This document shows positions 1 to 7,005 of a DNA stretch of 64,000 bases, piece by piece. The stretch is from a virus: positions 52,681-116,680 of IMG/VR virus record IMGVR_UViG_3300042673_001035; one strand, written 5' to 3'. Under the pieces are notes generated by a model. That model saw only the letters and a list, made by a program, of their open reading frames with translations. It was not told the origin of the DNA and made no database searches. The first letter of the stretch is position 1. Each line of letters begins with the position of its first letter. The position numbers were made by a program, and so were the translations under genes.

Positions 1-129
1 TTTAAGGTTTGCAAGTGGTGTACCAATAGGCAGGTATATAGGTTTAATATCGTTTGATGCAGATATCTTCCAATTCTTGCCATCGGTTGTATATCTTTCC
101 GAATTTTGATTGATTAACTTAATACTCAT
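1..129 (-). CDS. Partial unknown protein (N-terminus only)
   Basis: An open frame starts at ATG 129, inside the last codons of the upstream gene, and stays open for 43 codons to the window edge. It begins MSIKLINQNSERYTTDGK and has no recognisable motif. The overlapping ATGAG-type start matches the coupling seen between many neighbours here, which is the main support. The C-terminus lies outside the window. Confidence 0.5.
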   Translation of the reverse strand, partial: MSIKLINQNSERYTTDGKNWKISASNDIKPIYLPIGTPLANLK

Positions 130-418
130 TACTTATTTCTTTATATGCCTTTCTATATAACTTTAATTCATCCTTAATAGTAGTTTTACGATTTACTCTT
201 ATATCGTATATCGTTCTTTGTAGTTCTTTATACAATCCCATATAGATTGCATCTGTTATTATATAGTTAATAGTTAATTTTCTTTCATATTCTTTATACT
301 CTTTCTTTTCAAATTCATCTCTTACTTCCTCTAATGGTTGCAAAGAAAAGATTTTTGCAACTCCAATAGATGTGCCAAACTCTTGTGCAGCTTTGTCAAA
401 GACTTCTTCTTTTAACAT
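119..418 (-). CDS. Unknown charged helical protein, 99 aa
   Basis: Not recognised. The protein is rich in Glu, Lys and Tyr and looks mostly helical, with no membrane segment or cysteine motif. It follows the 76-aa gene at 430 by 11 nt and overlaps the partial gene below it, so it is probably cotranscribed with both. Only the coding frame and context are supported. Confidence 0.7.
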   Translation of the reverse strand: MLKEEVFDKAAQEFGTSIGVAKIFSLQPLEEVRDEFEKKEYKEYERKLTINYIITDAIYMGLYKELQRTIYDIRVNRKTTIKDELKLYRKAYKEISNEY

Positions 419-429
419 ATAGAATAGAT

Positions 430-660
430 TTAATAAGGTTTCTTTTTGGTTGGAATTGGTATAACTAATTTTTTTTGCATGATAGTAGACATGTGTGGAG
501 TAAGATTGATGCCTACACCTCCGTCATTACCCCATCCCTGATTACCACAACGAGTTATAAAATCCTCATCACTCTCTCCTTCTAATCTTTCACACCTACC
601 CTCTAACACTTTAACCAATACCTCTTTTAACTTAATCATTTCTGAATGTTTATTGTACAC
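430..660 (-). CDS. Unknown protein, 76 aa
   Basis: Not recognised. A charged N-terminal helix (MIKLKEVLVKVLEG) is followed by a Gly-rich segment with GNQGWGNDGGVG, then a Lys-rich tail. It is the first gene after a ~290-nt noncoding stretch, so it probably starts a transcription unit, though I see no promoter of the main type upstream. Confidence 0.6.
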   Translation of the reverse strand: MYNKHSEMIKLKEVLVKVLEGRCERLEGESDEDFITRCGNQGWGNDGGVGINLTPHMSTIMQKKLVIPIPTKKKPY

Positions 661-954
661 ATAAATATCTTAGATAAAAGAAATTCAGTTAAAGGGTATA
701 TGTGTGTATCATACATCATGTCAAAAAAGAGCTATAGGTAAAAAATTGGACCCCGGTATTCGCACGTATCCGACCCGGTTTTACAACTCGCGCTTTTTTT
801 GAGCGACATGAAACTGTTACTCGTTTCTCTCCAACCCCGCCACAAAAAAATGAGCACAAAGAGACCGACAGCATTTACGCTATCGGTTCATCCTATGATT
901 AGGAGCTCTTTGTAATTAAAATAAAAATATGAAAACCAATGAAAACTTTTCTCT
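661..954 (-). other. Noncoding gap with GC-richer structured segments
   Basis: No gene is supported in this ~290-nt stretch. Its right part holds a three-way-junction RNA structure (separate entry). The middle, about 750-835, is unusually GC-rich for this genome, with an inverted CCGG pair and a TCGC...GCGA pair around an A-run on the minus strand. It could carry the 3' end of the unit ending at 955 and control sequences for the gene at 430. Confidence 0.4.
842..913 (-). terminator. Three-way-junction RNA followed by a T-run
   Basis: Read on the minus strand, ACAAAGAG (906-913) pairs with CTCTTTGT (856-863), closing a junction. The junction holds hairpin TCCTA/TAGGA with a 4-nt loop and a 9-bp hairpin ACCGATAGC/GCTGTCGGT with a 6-nt loop. 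Seven Ts follow shortly after. This fits a transcript end after the gene at 955-1167, but the junction is more elaborate than a plain terminator and could be a small RNA or ligand-responsive element. Confidence 0.5.
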
Positions 955-1167
955 TTAAAATTGTCTACTTACCCACTTAGGATAATTACTATATTGTTGC
1001 ATGAGTTCAGTTGCTCGATAATCTTTCACTTCTACTCTACAACCTATATTCATCTCTTTGCACCAATGTTGAAAGTTCTCATCTGCTAATACCTTCTCTC
1101 TTTCTTTCTCTATACTATGTAATCTATCTATGTCTATACTATTGATTGTCTCTACTATTGTATTCAT
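955..1167 (-). CDS. Unknown protein, 70 aa
   Basis: Not recognised. It is a charged, probably helical protein (IDRLHSIEKEREKVL near the N-terminus) with two cysteines (HWCKEMNIGC) and an aromatic C-terminus. It is the last gene before the structured terminator-like element at 842-913 and follows the 76-aa gene at 1219 by about 50 nt. Confidence 0.6.
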   Translation of the reverse strand: MNTIVETINSIDIDRLHSIEKEREKVLADENFQHWCKEMNIGCRVEVKDYRATELMQQYSNYPKWVSRQF

Positions 1168-1218
1168 ACTACTATGTTTTATAACTTAACTGAATTTATT
1201 TTTATTAAGATTGTCCGA

Positions 1219-1449
1219 TTAAGCTTTTGCTTTGGGTGGACTCTGCGTGAATAACTCTTTAAGGTATTCTTCCTCATCCTCCATTTGTTCAGCGGTCATC
1301 TCATTGTATCTATCTAACAATGCAATTGCGGACCTGATTTCACTTAACTGCTCACTAGCAGCCCACTTCGGTTTGCCGTCTTGCAGACCTTTAATCTTCT
1401 TCATCAATACTATCTCGTCTTGTTTTAACTTCTTAATTGCGTAGTCCAT
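1219..1449 (-). CDS. Unknown coiled-coil protein, 76 aa
   Basis: Not recognised. Heptad-like patterns run through most of the protein (IKKLKQDEIVLMKKIKGLQ, then EQLSEIRSAIALLDRY), suggesting a short coiled coil or helical hairpin. The start overlaps the end of the metallopeptidase-like gene by 17 nt, so the two are probably translated together. A plus-strand frame across the same bases is a shadow. Confidence 0.65.
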   Translation of the reverse strand: MDYAIKKLKQDEIVLMKKIKGLQDGKPKWAASEQLSEIRSAIALLDRYNEMTAEQMEDEEEYLKELFTQSPPKAKA

Positions 1450-1855
1450 CTTTATACTTTTTATTTATCTTATCTTTAATTTGTTTCCACACTATCGGTG
1501 TATACTTATCTTCGTTTCTTCTTGCTTGTCTCTCATACGGGTTTCTACTATATGAACCGGGGTACTTATAGTATTTCGTTCTTATTGGTTGTAGTTGGTG
1601 TGTCCATTCGTGTATACACGTATTGATTAACTCTCTCACATCACTACATTGGTCCCAGTATATCCATACCTCATTGTCGTCCGCGTCATATGCACCACAA
1701 TCGGTGTCATATCCTTTCACTACGGACCAGATAGGGTCAAACTTCTTTCGTTTGTTTACTCCCATATTCGTGCGACACCATCTCAGGACCATATTTGCAA
1801 TTCGCACTGCAGGTTCTCTACCTAATTTTGTTATAGGCGTTTTTAAATATATCAT
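1433..1855 (-). CDS. Putative HExxH zinc metallopeptidase-like protein
   Basis: The protein carries HEWTH at residues 82-86 of the shorter form and, about 22 residues later, an NPYERQA segment whose Glu (about residue 108) could be the third zinc ligand. This pattern is known from small SprT/gluzincin-like proteins. The frame could open at 1918, but that would translate through a perfect terminator hairpin (1875-1906), so I take Met22 (ATG at 1855) as the start, giving 140 aa. Substrate unknown. Confidence 0.6.
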   Translation of the reverse strand: MIYLKTPITKLGREPAVRIANMVLRWCRTNMGVNKRKKFDPIWSVVKGYDTDCGAYDADDNEVWIYWDQCSDVRELINTCIHEWTHQLQPIRTKYYKYPGSYSRNPYERQARRNEDKYTPIVWKQIKDKINKKYKDGLRN

Positions 1856-1874
1856 ATTCGTTTTAATATGGTTA

Positions 1875-1906
1875 TAAAAAAAGTGGTACTCTCGGGGTAC
1901 CACTTT
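1875..1906 (-). terminator. Rho-independent terminator
   Basis: On the minus strand AGTGGTAC and GTACCACT form a perfect 8-bp stem, extended by A/T pairs, with a 7-nt loop and a T-run of six or more. It ends the unit that carries the lipoprotein-like gene (2117-2440) and the tRNA-like gene (1986-2085). Confidence 0.9.
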
Positions 1907-1985
1907 GTTAACTATCAAAGTTTTTCTTGTAAAGTAAATCGGAGAATAACCTATTTGTAAAGTAACCGAGATAACTTTGATATAG

Positions 1986-2085
1986 AGCGGTGAGCTAGAT
2001 TTGAACTAACCCCTTTAGTCTGGATGACTATCGTGCAACCCATGGGCTTTTACGTCCGTGAGGTAACCATTACACTTTCACCGCT
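1986..2085 (-). tRNA. Aberrant tRNA-Gly(UCC)-like gene with enlarged D-loop
   Basis: A perfect 8-bp acceptor-like pairing (AGCGGTGA with TCACCGCT) encloses a good T-arm (GTTAG, TTCAAAT, CTAGC). The anticodon region TAGTCATCCAGACTA resembles bacterial tRNA-Gly(UCC), but a 7-nt loop would have A instead of U at position 33. The region between the D-stem halves is about 25 nt longer than normal. The whole is about 100 nt. It may be a decayed, interrupted or repurposed tRNA. It is transcribed with the gene at 2117 and ends before the terminator at 1875. Confidence 0.55.
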
Positions 2086-2116
2086 TCATTGGTACGAACT
2101 AATAGTCCGTACTAAA

Positions 2117-2440
2117 TTATTTTACTTCAACAACTTCAGCTGAAGGTGTTTGTAAAGTATCAACTGTTTGTGTTGTAGTTGTATCTACTACTGCTGTTGT
2201 TGAATCAGTTGTTGCTTCAGTTGAAGCAGAACCACAACTAGCCAAACCTAATACTAATACTAAAGACATCGCACCTACTTTTGCTTTATTCAAAATAGAT
2301 GATAATCTTTTTGCGTTGTAAAGAGCTTTAGTTGTATAAAAATCTCTCTTTTGTTCACTCAAAGTCGTACTCGCTTCGTTTAAGTTGTTTACTAATTCAG
2401 TTACTTGATAGTTCACTTTTGTTGCAATTTTCTTTGCCAT
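2117..2440 (-). CDS. Lipobox-containing protein with long N-region
   Basis: The 107-aa protein has a hydrophobic stretch ending in the lipobox-like LGLASCG (Cys about residue 69), followed by a Ser/Thr-rich tail. The hydrophobic segment is preceded by some 55 charged, helical residues, which is far too long for an ordinary signal peptide. Either translation starts at the internal Met just before SLVLVLGL, or this is an unusual membrane-anchored protein. It has its own promoter (2553-2582) and a ~110-nt leader. Confidence 0.65.
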   Translation of the reverse strand: MAKKIATKVNYQVTELVNNLNEASTTLSEQKRDFYTTKALYNAKRLSSILNKAKVGAMSLVLVLGLASCGSASTEATTDSTTAVVDTTTTQTVDTLQTPSAEVVEVK

Positions 2441-2552
2441 GTTATTTTTTTGCTTCCCATTAAGTTATTAATTGTTCAAACTCCATTGAGGCGGGTCGCT
2501 TTTACCTCAGCTTCGTTTGTATCTTTATTGTGTTAATGTCTTTGTTATATGT

Positions 2553-2582
2553 AATATACGACAAATATTTGACATTACCAAA
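2553..2582 (-). promoter_or_regulatory. Phage promoter, consensus type
   Basis: Minus strand reads TTTGGT, 15 nt, TCGTATATT. It lies in the 30 nt just after the stop of the gene at 2584 and ~110 nt before the lipoprotein-like gene at 2117-2440. The leader can form a TGAGG/CCTCA stem-loop. TTTG and TATATT are 20 nt apart, as in Bacteroidetes housekeeping promoters. Confidence 0.85.
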
Positions 2583-2583
2583 T

Positions 2584-2844
2584 TTATTTTGCCCATTGGA
2601 ATTGGATATTATCCACTCGGTCTAATTTCTTTTGCATTTTCATATACAATTCTGCAACTTCAAGGTTTCCTTTGTCGGATAATGTACCTGTGAAAAATTC
2701 TTGTAATACGATATTTAATGCTTTTTCTTTTGCTTCATATTCATATTGCATTGCTTCATCAAACATATCACTTATTAATTCTTGAATACGTGTTTGACTC
2801 AATTTGGAATAGTTTACTTTTTGTTTCTTTACTTTCTTACTCAT
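2584..2844 (-). CDS. Unknown helical protein, 86 aa
   Basis: Not recognised. The N-terminus is Lys-rich (MSKKVKKQKVNYSK) and the rest is acidic and probably helical (ISDMFDEAMQYEYEAKEKAL). The basic head and acidic body recall small nucleic-acid-associated or scaffold proteins, but this is only a composition argument. It follows the gene at 2872 closely. Confidence 0.65.
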   Translation of the reverse strand: MSKKVKKQKVNYSKLSQTRIQELISDMFDEAMQYEYEAKEKALNIVLQEFFTGTLSDKGNLEVAELYMKMQKKLDRVDNIQFQWAK

Positions 2845-2871
2845 TTTGTTTTATTTTGTTTTGTTTATAAT

Positions 2872-3255
2872 TTATTTTCTTTTAGCTACTACATTATTGA
2901 TTGCAGTTCTTGATTTCGTACGTTTATCTGAAAATTGATAAGCTAATTCATTACTTTCTTTTGATTTTCTCCAAGGTTTCTTACTAAGTCTATTGGTATT
3001 TAGGTATATACACAATGAACCGATACCAGGTACATATTGCCTACCTGAATTGATTAAATAATTTTGTACCAATTGAAGTGTTGAATTTGAAAATTCCCTA
3101 TCTTCTCTTAAAGCAGAGTTATCATATATATTTGCAGTCTGCATGCAAAGATGATAGAAGTCTGTGTATTGTTTAGTATATTTATCTGTCCATGTATTTG
3201 GTGGCATTGTTTCACCAATAATTTGTTTTACTTTTGTTGTTTTCACTTTACTCAT
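2872..3255 (-). CDS. Unknown basic protein, 127 aa
   Basis: Not recognised. Both ends are basic (MSKVKTTKVKQI; a C-terminus of KRTKSRTAINNVVAKRK), with a Tyr/Asn-rich centre. Nucleic-acid binding is possible from composition alone. It lies between two similarly basic small genes in a compact run without promoters. Confidence 0.65.
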   Translation of the reverse strand: MSKVKTTKVKQIIGETMPPNTWTDKYTKQYTDFYHLCMQTANIYDNSALREDREFSNSTLQLVQNYLINSGRQYVPGIGSLCIYLNTNRLSKKPWRKSKESNELAYQFSDKRTKSRTAINNVVAKRK

Positions 3256-3278
3256 TTTGTTTCTTTTTTATTTATTAA

Positions 3279-3677
3279 TTATTTATCGGTGTCCTCACCA
3301 TTTGCGGTTGTTGATTCTACATTGATACTACCACCATTGTAGTATGTACTATAAGCGGTGTCCAATGACAATTTGTTTGAAACCAATGCACCCTCTAATG
3401 CATTAGTTGCAATCAATTCCTTTTTATCTTTCTTACTCAATACATTTTTTATCAATGAGGTTTCTAACTTATCCATTTTAGTTTCTACTTCAATCTCACC
3501 TACATACTTACGAACACTTTCTTCGTCAACAAAGATACGAGGTTTGTCCATCTTGGGACCTGATAACTCAATCACTTCGTAGATATGTTTACCATCACCG
3601 AAATTGAATTTCTTATTCTTCACTACAGCTTTATAACCTCTCTTACCTAGCTTAATTTCTTTTACTTTCTTATTCAT
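3279..3677 (-). CDS. Unknown basic protein, 132 aa
   Basis: Not recognised. The first 25 residues are strongly basic (MNKKVKEIKLGKRGYK). A Pro/Glu-containing middle and a Ser/Thr-rich tail ending EDTDK follow. The N-terminal pattern (KVKKVxRxxK, then a short strand, then PK or GPK) resembles the gene at 4704, so the two may be distant paralogues. Confidence 0.65.
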   Translation of the reverse strand: MNKKVKEIKLGKRGYKAVVKNKKFNFGDGKHIYEVIELSGPKMDKPRIFVDEESVRKYVGEIEVETKMDKLETSLIKNVLSKKDKKELIATNALEGALVSNKLSLDTAYSTYYNGGSINVESTTANGEDTDK

Positions 3678-3741
3678 ATATTATCTTTTAATGTTTTTAA
3701 TTACTTCGTTCATTGGGTACCAGGGTATTGACCTTTGCATA

Positions 3742-4059
3742 TTAATGTGTTGAATTTAATTCATAATGAAACTTTTGTAATTGTTTCGTTTCATATTCGT
3801 GAGCGGATTTCTTTCCTCTAATTACTTTGAGGATAAACAAATCATAAACTGACTCACTATGTTCTCTCATATCGTTGTATAAGGACCAGTTTTTGTTTTC
3901 TTTTCTCGCTCGACTAAAGTGTTTTTGTAATCTTAATTTCGCAGAGTAGTGGAAACGTCTACCTATTGCGGCAGTAATACCAATATAACTCTTACCATTT
4001 TCAGTATTGACTATCTCATATACTACATGGTTTCTATCGTTTCGTTTCTTTCGTACCAT
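3742..4059 (-). CDS. GIY-YIG nuclease-like protein
   Basis: The first 35 residues match the GIY-YIG fold: VVYEIVN, then GKSYIGIT, then an Arg in GRRFHYS. A later Glu in AHEYETKQL suits the metal-binding position of the family. At 105 aa it is a bare catalytic domain, as in free-standing homing-type nucleases or small phage nucleases that cut DNA. The start overlaps the end of the gene at 4023. Target unknown. Confidence 0.8.
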   Translation of the reverse strand: MVRKKRNDRNHVVYEIVNTENGKSYIGITAAIGRRFHYSAKLRLQKHFSRARKENKNWSLYNDMREHSESVYDLFILKVIRGKKSAHEYETKQLQKFHYELNSTH

Positions 4060-4292
4060 TTCTTAATCTCTTTATCTATTGAAAAATTTGTTTCTTCTTT
4101 GTTCGTATATTGCACAATTAGTTTTTGTGGTTTCTTACGACAAAGATAAGTTTGTTTTTTCGATTTTAGTTTTTTAATTTTCCCTAATACAAATGCAAAC
4201 CAAACTTTATCCGATTGGTGAACTTCAGGTAATACCTTCTCCCACACTTTTAATTGGTGGTTGATAAGGTGTAATGTTAAATGCTTACTCAT
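4023..4292 (-). CDS. Unknown basic protein, 89 aa
   Basis: Not recognised. It is very Lys-rich (GKIKKLKSKKQTYLCRKK) with a His-rich N-terminus. Its end overlaps the GIY-YIG nuclease start by 37 nt, so the two may be coupled. The sequence shows no membrane segment. The opposite-strand frame here is a shadow. Confidence 0.55.
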   Translation of the reverse strand: MSKHLTLHLINHQLKVWEKVLPEVHQSDKVWFAFVLGKIKKLKSKKQTYLCRKKPQKLIVQYTNKEETNFSIDKEIKKWYERNETIETM

Positions 4293-4309
4293 ATTCTATT
4301 TTATTTATT

Positions 4310-4702
4310 TTATTTTACTATTGTACCATACCCACCTGAATTTGTGTTAGTTCTAAACCAACTCCAATCTTCATCACTATAAAACCTATCCCAATTCTCA
4401 CCTTTCTCCAATCCCTTACGACCATTGTATTTGATTACTTTGATATCTTTTAAATTCTTTCTAATCGTTGAATAGTATCCGTTTACTTTCACTTCATGCA
4501 ATCTACCATCTTCTTTTAACATTAAACTAATGATTGTAGTCCATGCTGGTTTATTCATTAACTCCATTGCATTGTATAAATGTTTATATACTTTTGCAAT
4601 CATTCTTTTGTTAATACTATCATATCCTACTTTTGACTCCCATATTTCGTTTGGTGTATCAATTGGACTTTGTAAATGTGTTGGTGTTATATTCTTATTC
4701 AT
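4310..4702 (-). CDS. Unknown protein, 130 aa
   Basis: Not recognised. A central helix (MIAKVYKHLYNAMELM) is followed by a Trp/Asp-rich C-terminus (FYSDEDWSWFRTNTNSGGYG). There is no signal peptide or cysteine motif. It abuts the gene at 4704 with a one-base gap, suggesting translational coupling. Confidence 0.65.
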   Translation of the reverse strand: MNKNITPTHLQSPIDTPNEIWESKVGYDSINKRMIAKVYKHLYNAMELMNKPAWTTIISLMLKEDGRLHEVKVNGYYSTIRKNLKDIKVIKYNGRKGLEKGENWDRFYSDEDWSWFRTNTNSGGYGTIVK

Positions 4703-4703
4703 A

Positions 4704-4970
4704 TTATTGTATTATTTTAATTGGTAATTTAATATTTTCTATTCTTTTGATTTCAGTAAACACATCAACGATATTCATTTTTGTATCGGTATGTTTTTTA
4801 ACGAACTCACTCGCGTCCTTTCTATTACTGAAAAACTTTTTGATACCTTTAGGACCTGTTACTTTATATACTTCAAATTCAGCAGGTTTAAAGTTCTCAC
4901 TTTTCATTCTCAATACTCTTTTGACTTTCTTTATAGAGTAGTTACTCTTTACATTTTCTTTACTTTTCAT
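4704..4970 (-). CDS. Unknown basic protein, 88 aa
   Basis: Not recognised. A basic N-terminus (YSIKKVKRVLRMKSENFK) is followed by strands containing GPKGIKKFFSNRKDASEFV. The order of basic head and GPK segment recalls the protein at 3279, suggesting a small diverged family; the similarity is weak and needs alignment. Confidence 0.6.
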   Translation of the reverse strand: MKSKENVKSNYSIKKVKRVLRMKSENFKPAEFEVYKVTGPKGIKKFFSNRKDASEFVKKHTDTKMNIVDVFTEIKRIENIKLPIKIIQ

Positions 4971-5009
4971 ACTTTACTTTTTTAATGATTAAACAAAAAT
5001 AGTGTTAGA

Positions 5010-5384
5010 TTAACCTAACACTATATCAATAGCTCGTTTTGACAAACCTAAAGTTTGTTTCAACTCTTTACGACATTGACTAACAAACTTCTTTTCTACT
5101 TTACCCAATTTGATAGGATAAGATGAAATAATTTGTGAAATAGTCAAAGACTCTTTTTTCAACTCAGCGAAAAACTTCATCTGTTTTTTCACTTCGGTAT
5201 TATTTTTACACACTACCTTATGTGTACGACCCATAAAGTCTTTAAACTCAACAATACTATTCGGTTTTGTAGGTATGTTAAACTTACTAGCCGAAAAATT
5301 ACGATATTGAGGTTTTTCGTTACGAGACGTATTATACGCGACTTCCGTATAAAAGTTAAATTCATTTGTCATTCTATTATTCAT
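5010..5384 (-). CDS. Unknown protein, 124 aa, behind the dyad-rich control region
   Basis: Not recognised. The N-terminal half is Asn/Tyr/Phe-rich; the C-terminal half is basic and helical and ends in ALGLSKRAIDIVLG-like helices (GLSKRAIDIVLG), possibly nucleic-acid binding. It is the first gene downstream of the 0.8-kb noncoding region with five dyads, and its leader and promoter region are duplicated before the GP88-like gene at 27432. It may therefore be expressed under the same control. Confidence 0.65.
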   Translation of the reverse strand: MNNRMTNEFNFYTEVAYNTSRNEKPQYRNFSASKFNIPTKPNSIVEFKDFMGRTHKVVCKNNTEVKKQMKFFAELKKESLTISQIISSYPIKLGKVEKKFVSQCRKELKQTLGLSKRAIDIVLG

Positions 5385-5510
5385 ATTACAATTTTTTATA
5401 TGTGATAGGTCATTCTCTCAACCCAATACATAAAGATACGACTATTTAAGGTCCTGGCAATGGACTTTTGAAACTATTTTGAAAAGTTTTTATGGGCAAT
5501 CAACCAGTTG
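5385..5510 (-). repeat. Duplicated upstream control region, copy 1
   Basis: This ~125-bp segment closely matches 28278-28405. Shared blocks include AACCCAATA, AAGATACGAC, GGCAAT, a run around TATTTTGAAAAGTTTTTATG and the half-site ATCAAC(C/G)AGTT, in the same order and spacing. Both copies lie directly before a gene start (5384 and 28277). Confidence 0.8.
5433..5462 (-). promoter_or_regulatory. Promoter variant
   Basis: Minus strand reads CATTGC, 15 nt, TCGTATCTT: the -7 side matches the phage consensus, while the upstream box is TTGCC rather than TTTGG. It probably drives the gene at 5010-5384. The same variant occurs at 28327-28356. Confidence 0.6.
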
Positions 5511-5534
5511 CACATATATTTTTTTACTATGTGT

Positions 5535-5739
5535 AAGTCATTAAGAATCAATCTGTTATAACTCATTGAAAATCAACCAGTTACGGGCCGGGATTTAACA
5601 TAATATCAGTTATATGTCTTTTTGAGCATAACTCATTGATACTGAATAAGTTACTCATTTAACATAATATCTTATATAAGAACACTCTAATGCGTTGAAA
5701 ATCAGTCAGTTATACCAACATATTGATTATCAACGAGTT
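5535..5739. repeat. Array of five 23-bp dyads
   Basis: Five copies of a 10-3-10 inverted repeat lie at 5535-5557, 5560-5582, 5630-5652, 5689-5711 and 5717-5739. The best half-sites are AACTCATTGA and TCAATGAGTT; right halves (TCAAYNAGTT) are better kept than left ones. A single right half lies near 5500. They could bind a phage-encoded replication or regulatory protein. Confidence 0.75.
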
Positions 5740-6195
5740 GCACAGGTCAACCTTTAACTTTACTTTTCCGGGATTCGGTAAAGGGATTACTTTACTTTTT
5801 TAAATATATTTGACTAATATCAGCAGGACCCGTGCAACCCTTGCCCACATTGAGTTTCAGAGGACGACTAAAATAAATTCACTTTACTAAACCCGTGCAA
5901 TCCACTGCCAGTAAGGGTTTGACAGAATATTTTTCTACCAGGTCCGTGCTACAACAGAATATTTTTCGGTGTATTATTTCGTATGGAGAAAAAATCCGTT
6001 TCAATGTGTGAATGTGCAGGATATATTGACTTTGTTTGATATACTTTTATTGATATGTTCGTTTATGTAGTGTGTAAGTATGTAAGTATTTTATTTTGAT
6101 ACATAAAAACTTTTGACACTCTTTAACACAATTTACCACTTTCACCCACAAATTAACACTGAATTATTTATTTTGATATACCATTGATTGATATA

Positions 6196-6330
6196 CTAAC
6201 TAAATAAATGTTTGTATTGTTTAAATATCTTTGAGGCTTTCTTTTTTCGTTTCACACCTACTATCTTTTTATCTTTAATTTGTACTATCTTGCCTGCTCG
6301 TATAGTTTCATTCTCTTTTAATAATATCAT
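6196..6330 (-). CDS. Small basic protein, 44 aa
   Basis: ATG at 6330, TAG at 6196-6198. The product MILLKENETIRAGKIVQI... has a short strand region resembling a small SH3-like barrel (AGKIVQIKDKKIVGVK) and a basic end rich in Lys. It follows the small membrane protein at 6338 by seven bases and is the last gene before the noncoding region. Supported by frame and spacing only. Confidence 0.5.
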   Translation of the reverse strand: MILLKENETIRAGKIVQIKDKKIVGVKRKKKASKIFKQYKHLFS

Positions 6331-6337
6331 ATCTTAT

Positions 6338-6499
6338 TTACTTTCTCATTGTTATACTTCTAAAGTTACTTGCATCCTTTGTAAGTTCTCTTAACTCCTT
6401 CACTTCATATAGTACACATACCATACCTATTATCGCAATACACATTAATATAAACGATATTCCCTCTAATATATCTTTTGTTTTTAGTTCGTTACTCAT
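6338..6499 (-). CDS. Small single-pass membrane protein, 53 aa
   Basis: I take the start at ATG 6499 (MSNELKTKDILEG), because the preceding gene ends at 6501 and the longer frame would overlap it by 39 nt. Residues about 11-30 form one hydrophobic segment (ISFILMCIAIIGMVCVLY), followed by a charged helix. It belongs to a run of five tiny membrane-type genes. Confidence 0.6.
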   Translation of the reverse strand: MSNELKTKDILEGISFILMCIAIIGMVCVLYEVKELRELTKDASNFRSITMRK

Positions 6500-6500
6500 A

Positions 6501-6680
6501 CTATTTTGTTTTTGTTTTAATTCTACTCCAACTCTCAATGATTAGTTCCCCTATAATCAATAATGCAAAGTAATCCTTTACAACAGGTACCTTATTCCAA
6601 TCCTTTAATATAACTTGCCAAAAGATACTTACAATCAATATCAATTCAATTAGAACTATCCACTTATTAATTCCTTTCAT
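6501..6680 (-). CDS. Small membrane protein, 59 aa
   Basis: ATG at 6680, TAG at 6501-6503. Two hydrophobic stretches (WIVLIELILIVSIFW and YFALLIIGELIIE) suggest two membrane passes, with a basic C-terminus. The stop lies two bases before the next start, typical of this cluster. No family recognised. Confidence 0.6.
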   Translation of the reverse strand: MKGINKWIVLIELILIVSIFWQVILKDWNKVPVVKDYFALLIIGELIIESWSRIKTKTK

Positions 6681-6686
6681 ATTATC

Positions 6687-6860
6687 TTATTGTTGCTCTA
6701 TGTCTCTAAATCGTTTCAGTAATTGATTCTCTCGCTTATTGTAGTATTCCTCTAATCTTTCCTCTAATTCCTTTATTCTTTTCTTATCCTTTATATAGTT
6801 CTTATGTTGGTTATACATTACTATTACACTTACTATCATTACTACTATTATTCCTATCAT
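6687..6860 (-). CDS. Small membrane-anchored coiled-coil protein, 57 aa
   Basis: ATG at 6860, TAA at 6687-6689. The N-terminus is one hydrophobic segment (MIGIIVVMIVSVIVMY); the rest is a charged coiled coil (IKELEERLEEYYNKREN). The layout is that of small phage inner-membrane or spanin-like proteins, but there is no direct evidence for lysis. Confidence 0.6.
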   Translation of the reverse strand: MIGIIVVMIVSVIVMYNQHKNYIKDKKRIKELEERLEEYYNKRENQLLKRFRDIEQQ

Positions 6861-6866
6861 ATTGTT

Positions 6867-6962
6867 TTATTTATTTCTTTTATTCTTTATATACACTCTT
6901 AACCATATCAGGTATACTATCATTATACTGACTACATATAGTATTGTTTGTCTTATATACAT
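6867..6962 (-). CDS. Tiny membrane protein, 31 aa
   Basis: ATG at 6962, TAA at 6867-6869. A hydrophobic segment (ILYVVSIMIVYLIWL) is flanked by basic residues, ending KNKRNK. It lies six bases upstream of the next small gene. Short length makes chance possible, but its composition matches the neighbouring genes. Confidence 0.45.
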   Translation of the reverse strand: MYIRQTILYVVSIMIVYLIWLRVYIKNKRNK

Positions 6963-7005
6963 TATTCTTAGCTGAATTTATTTTATCTCATTTTTCAAAT
7001 TTGAA

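Larger units (their letters stand above)
5385..6195. other. 0.8-kb noncoding region, possible origin or control locus
   Basis: I find no gene here. From left to right it holds a leader and promoter variant (5433-5462) duplicated at 28278-28405, five 23-bp dyads (5535-5739), then short direct repeats: CCCGTGCAA at about 5830 and 5890, and ACAGAATATTTTTC at about 5921 and 5953. A very AT-rich tract follows (about 6060-6195). Dyad clusters next to an AT-rich tract are typical of replication origins, but a regulatory role is equally possible. Confidence 0.45.
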
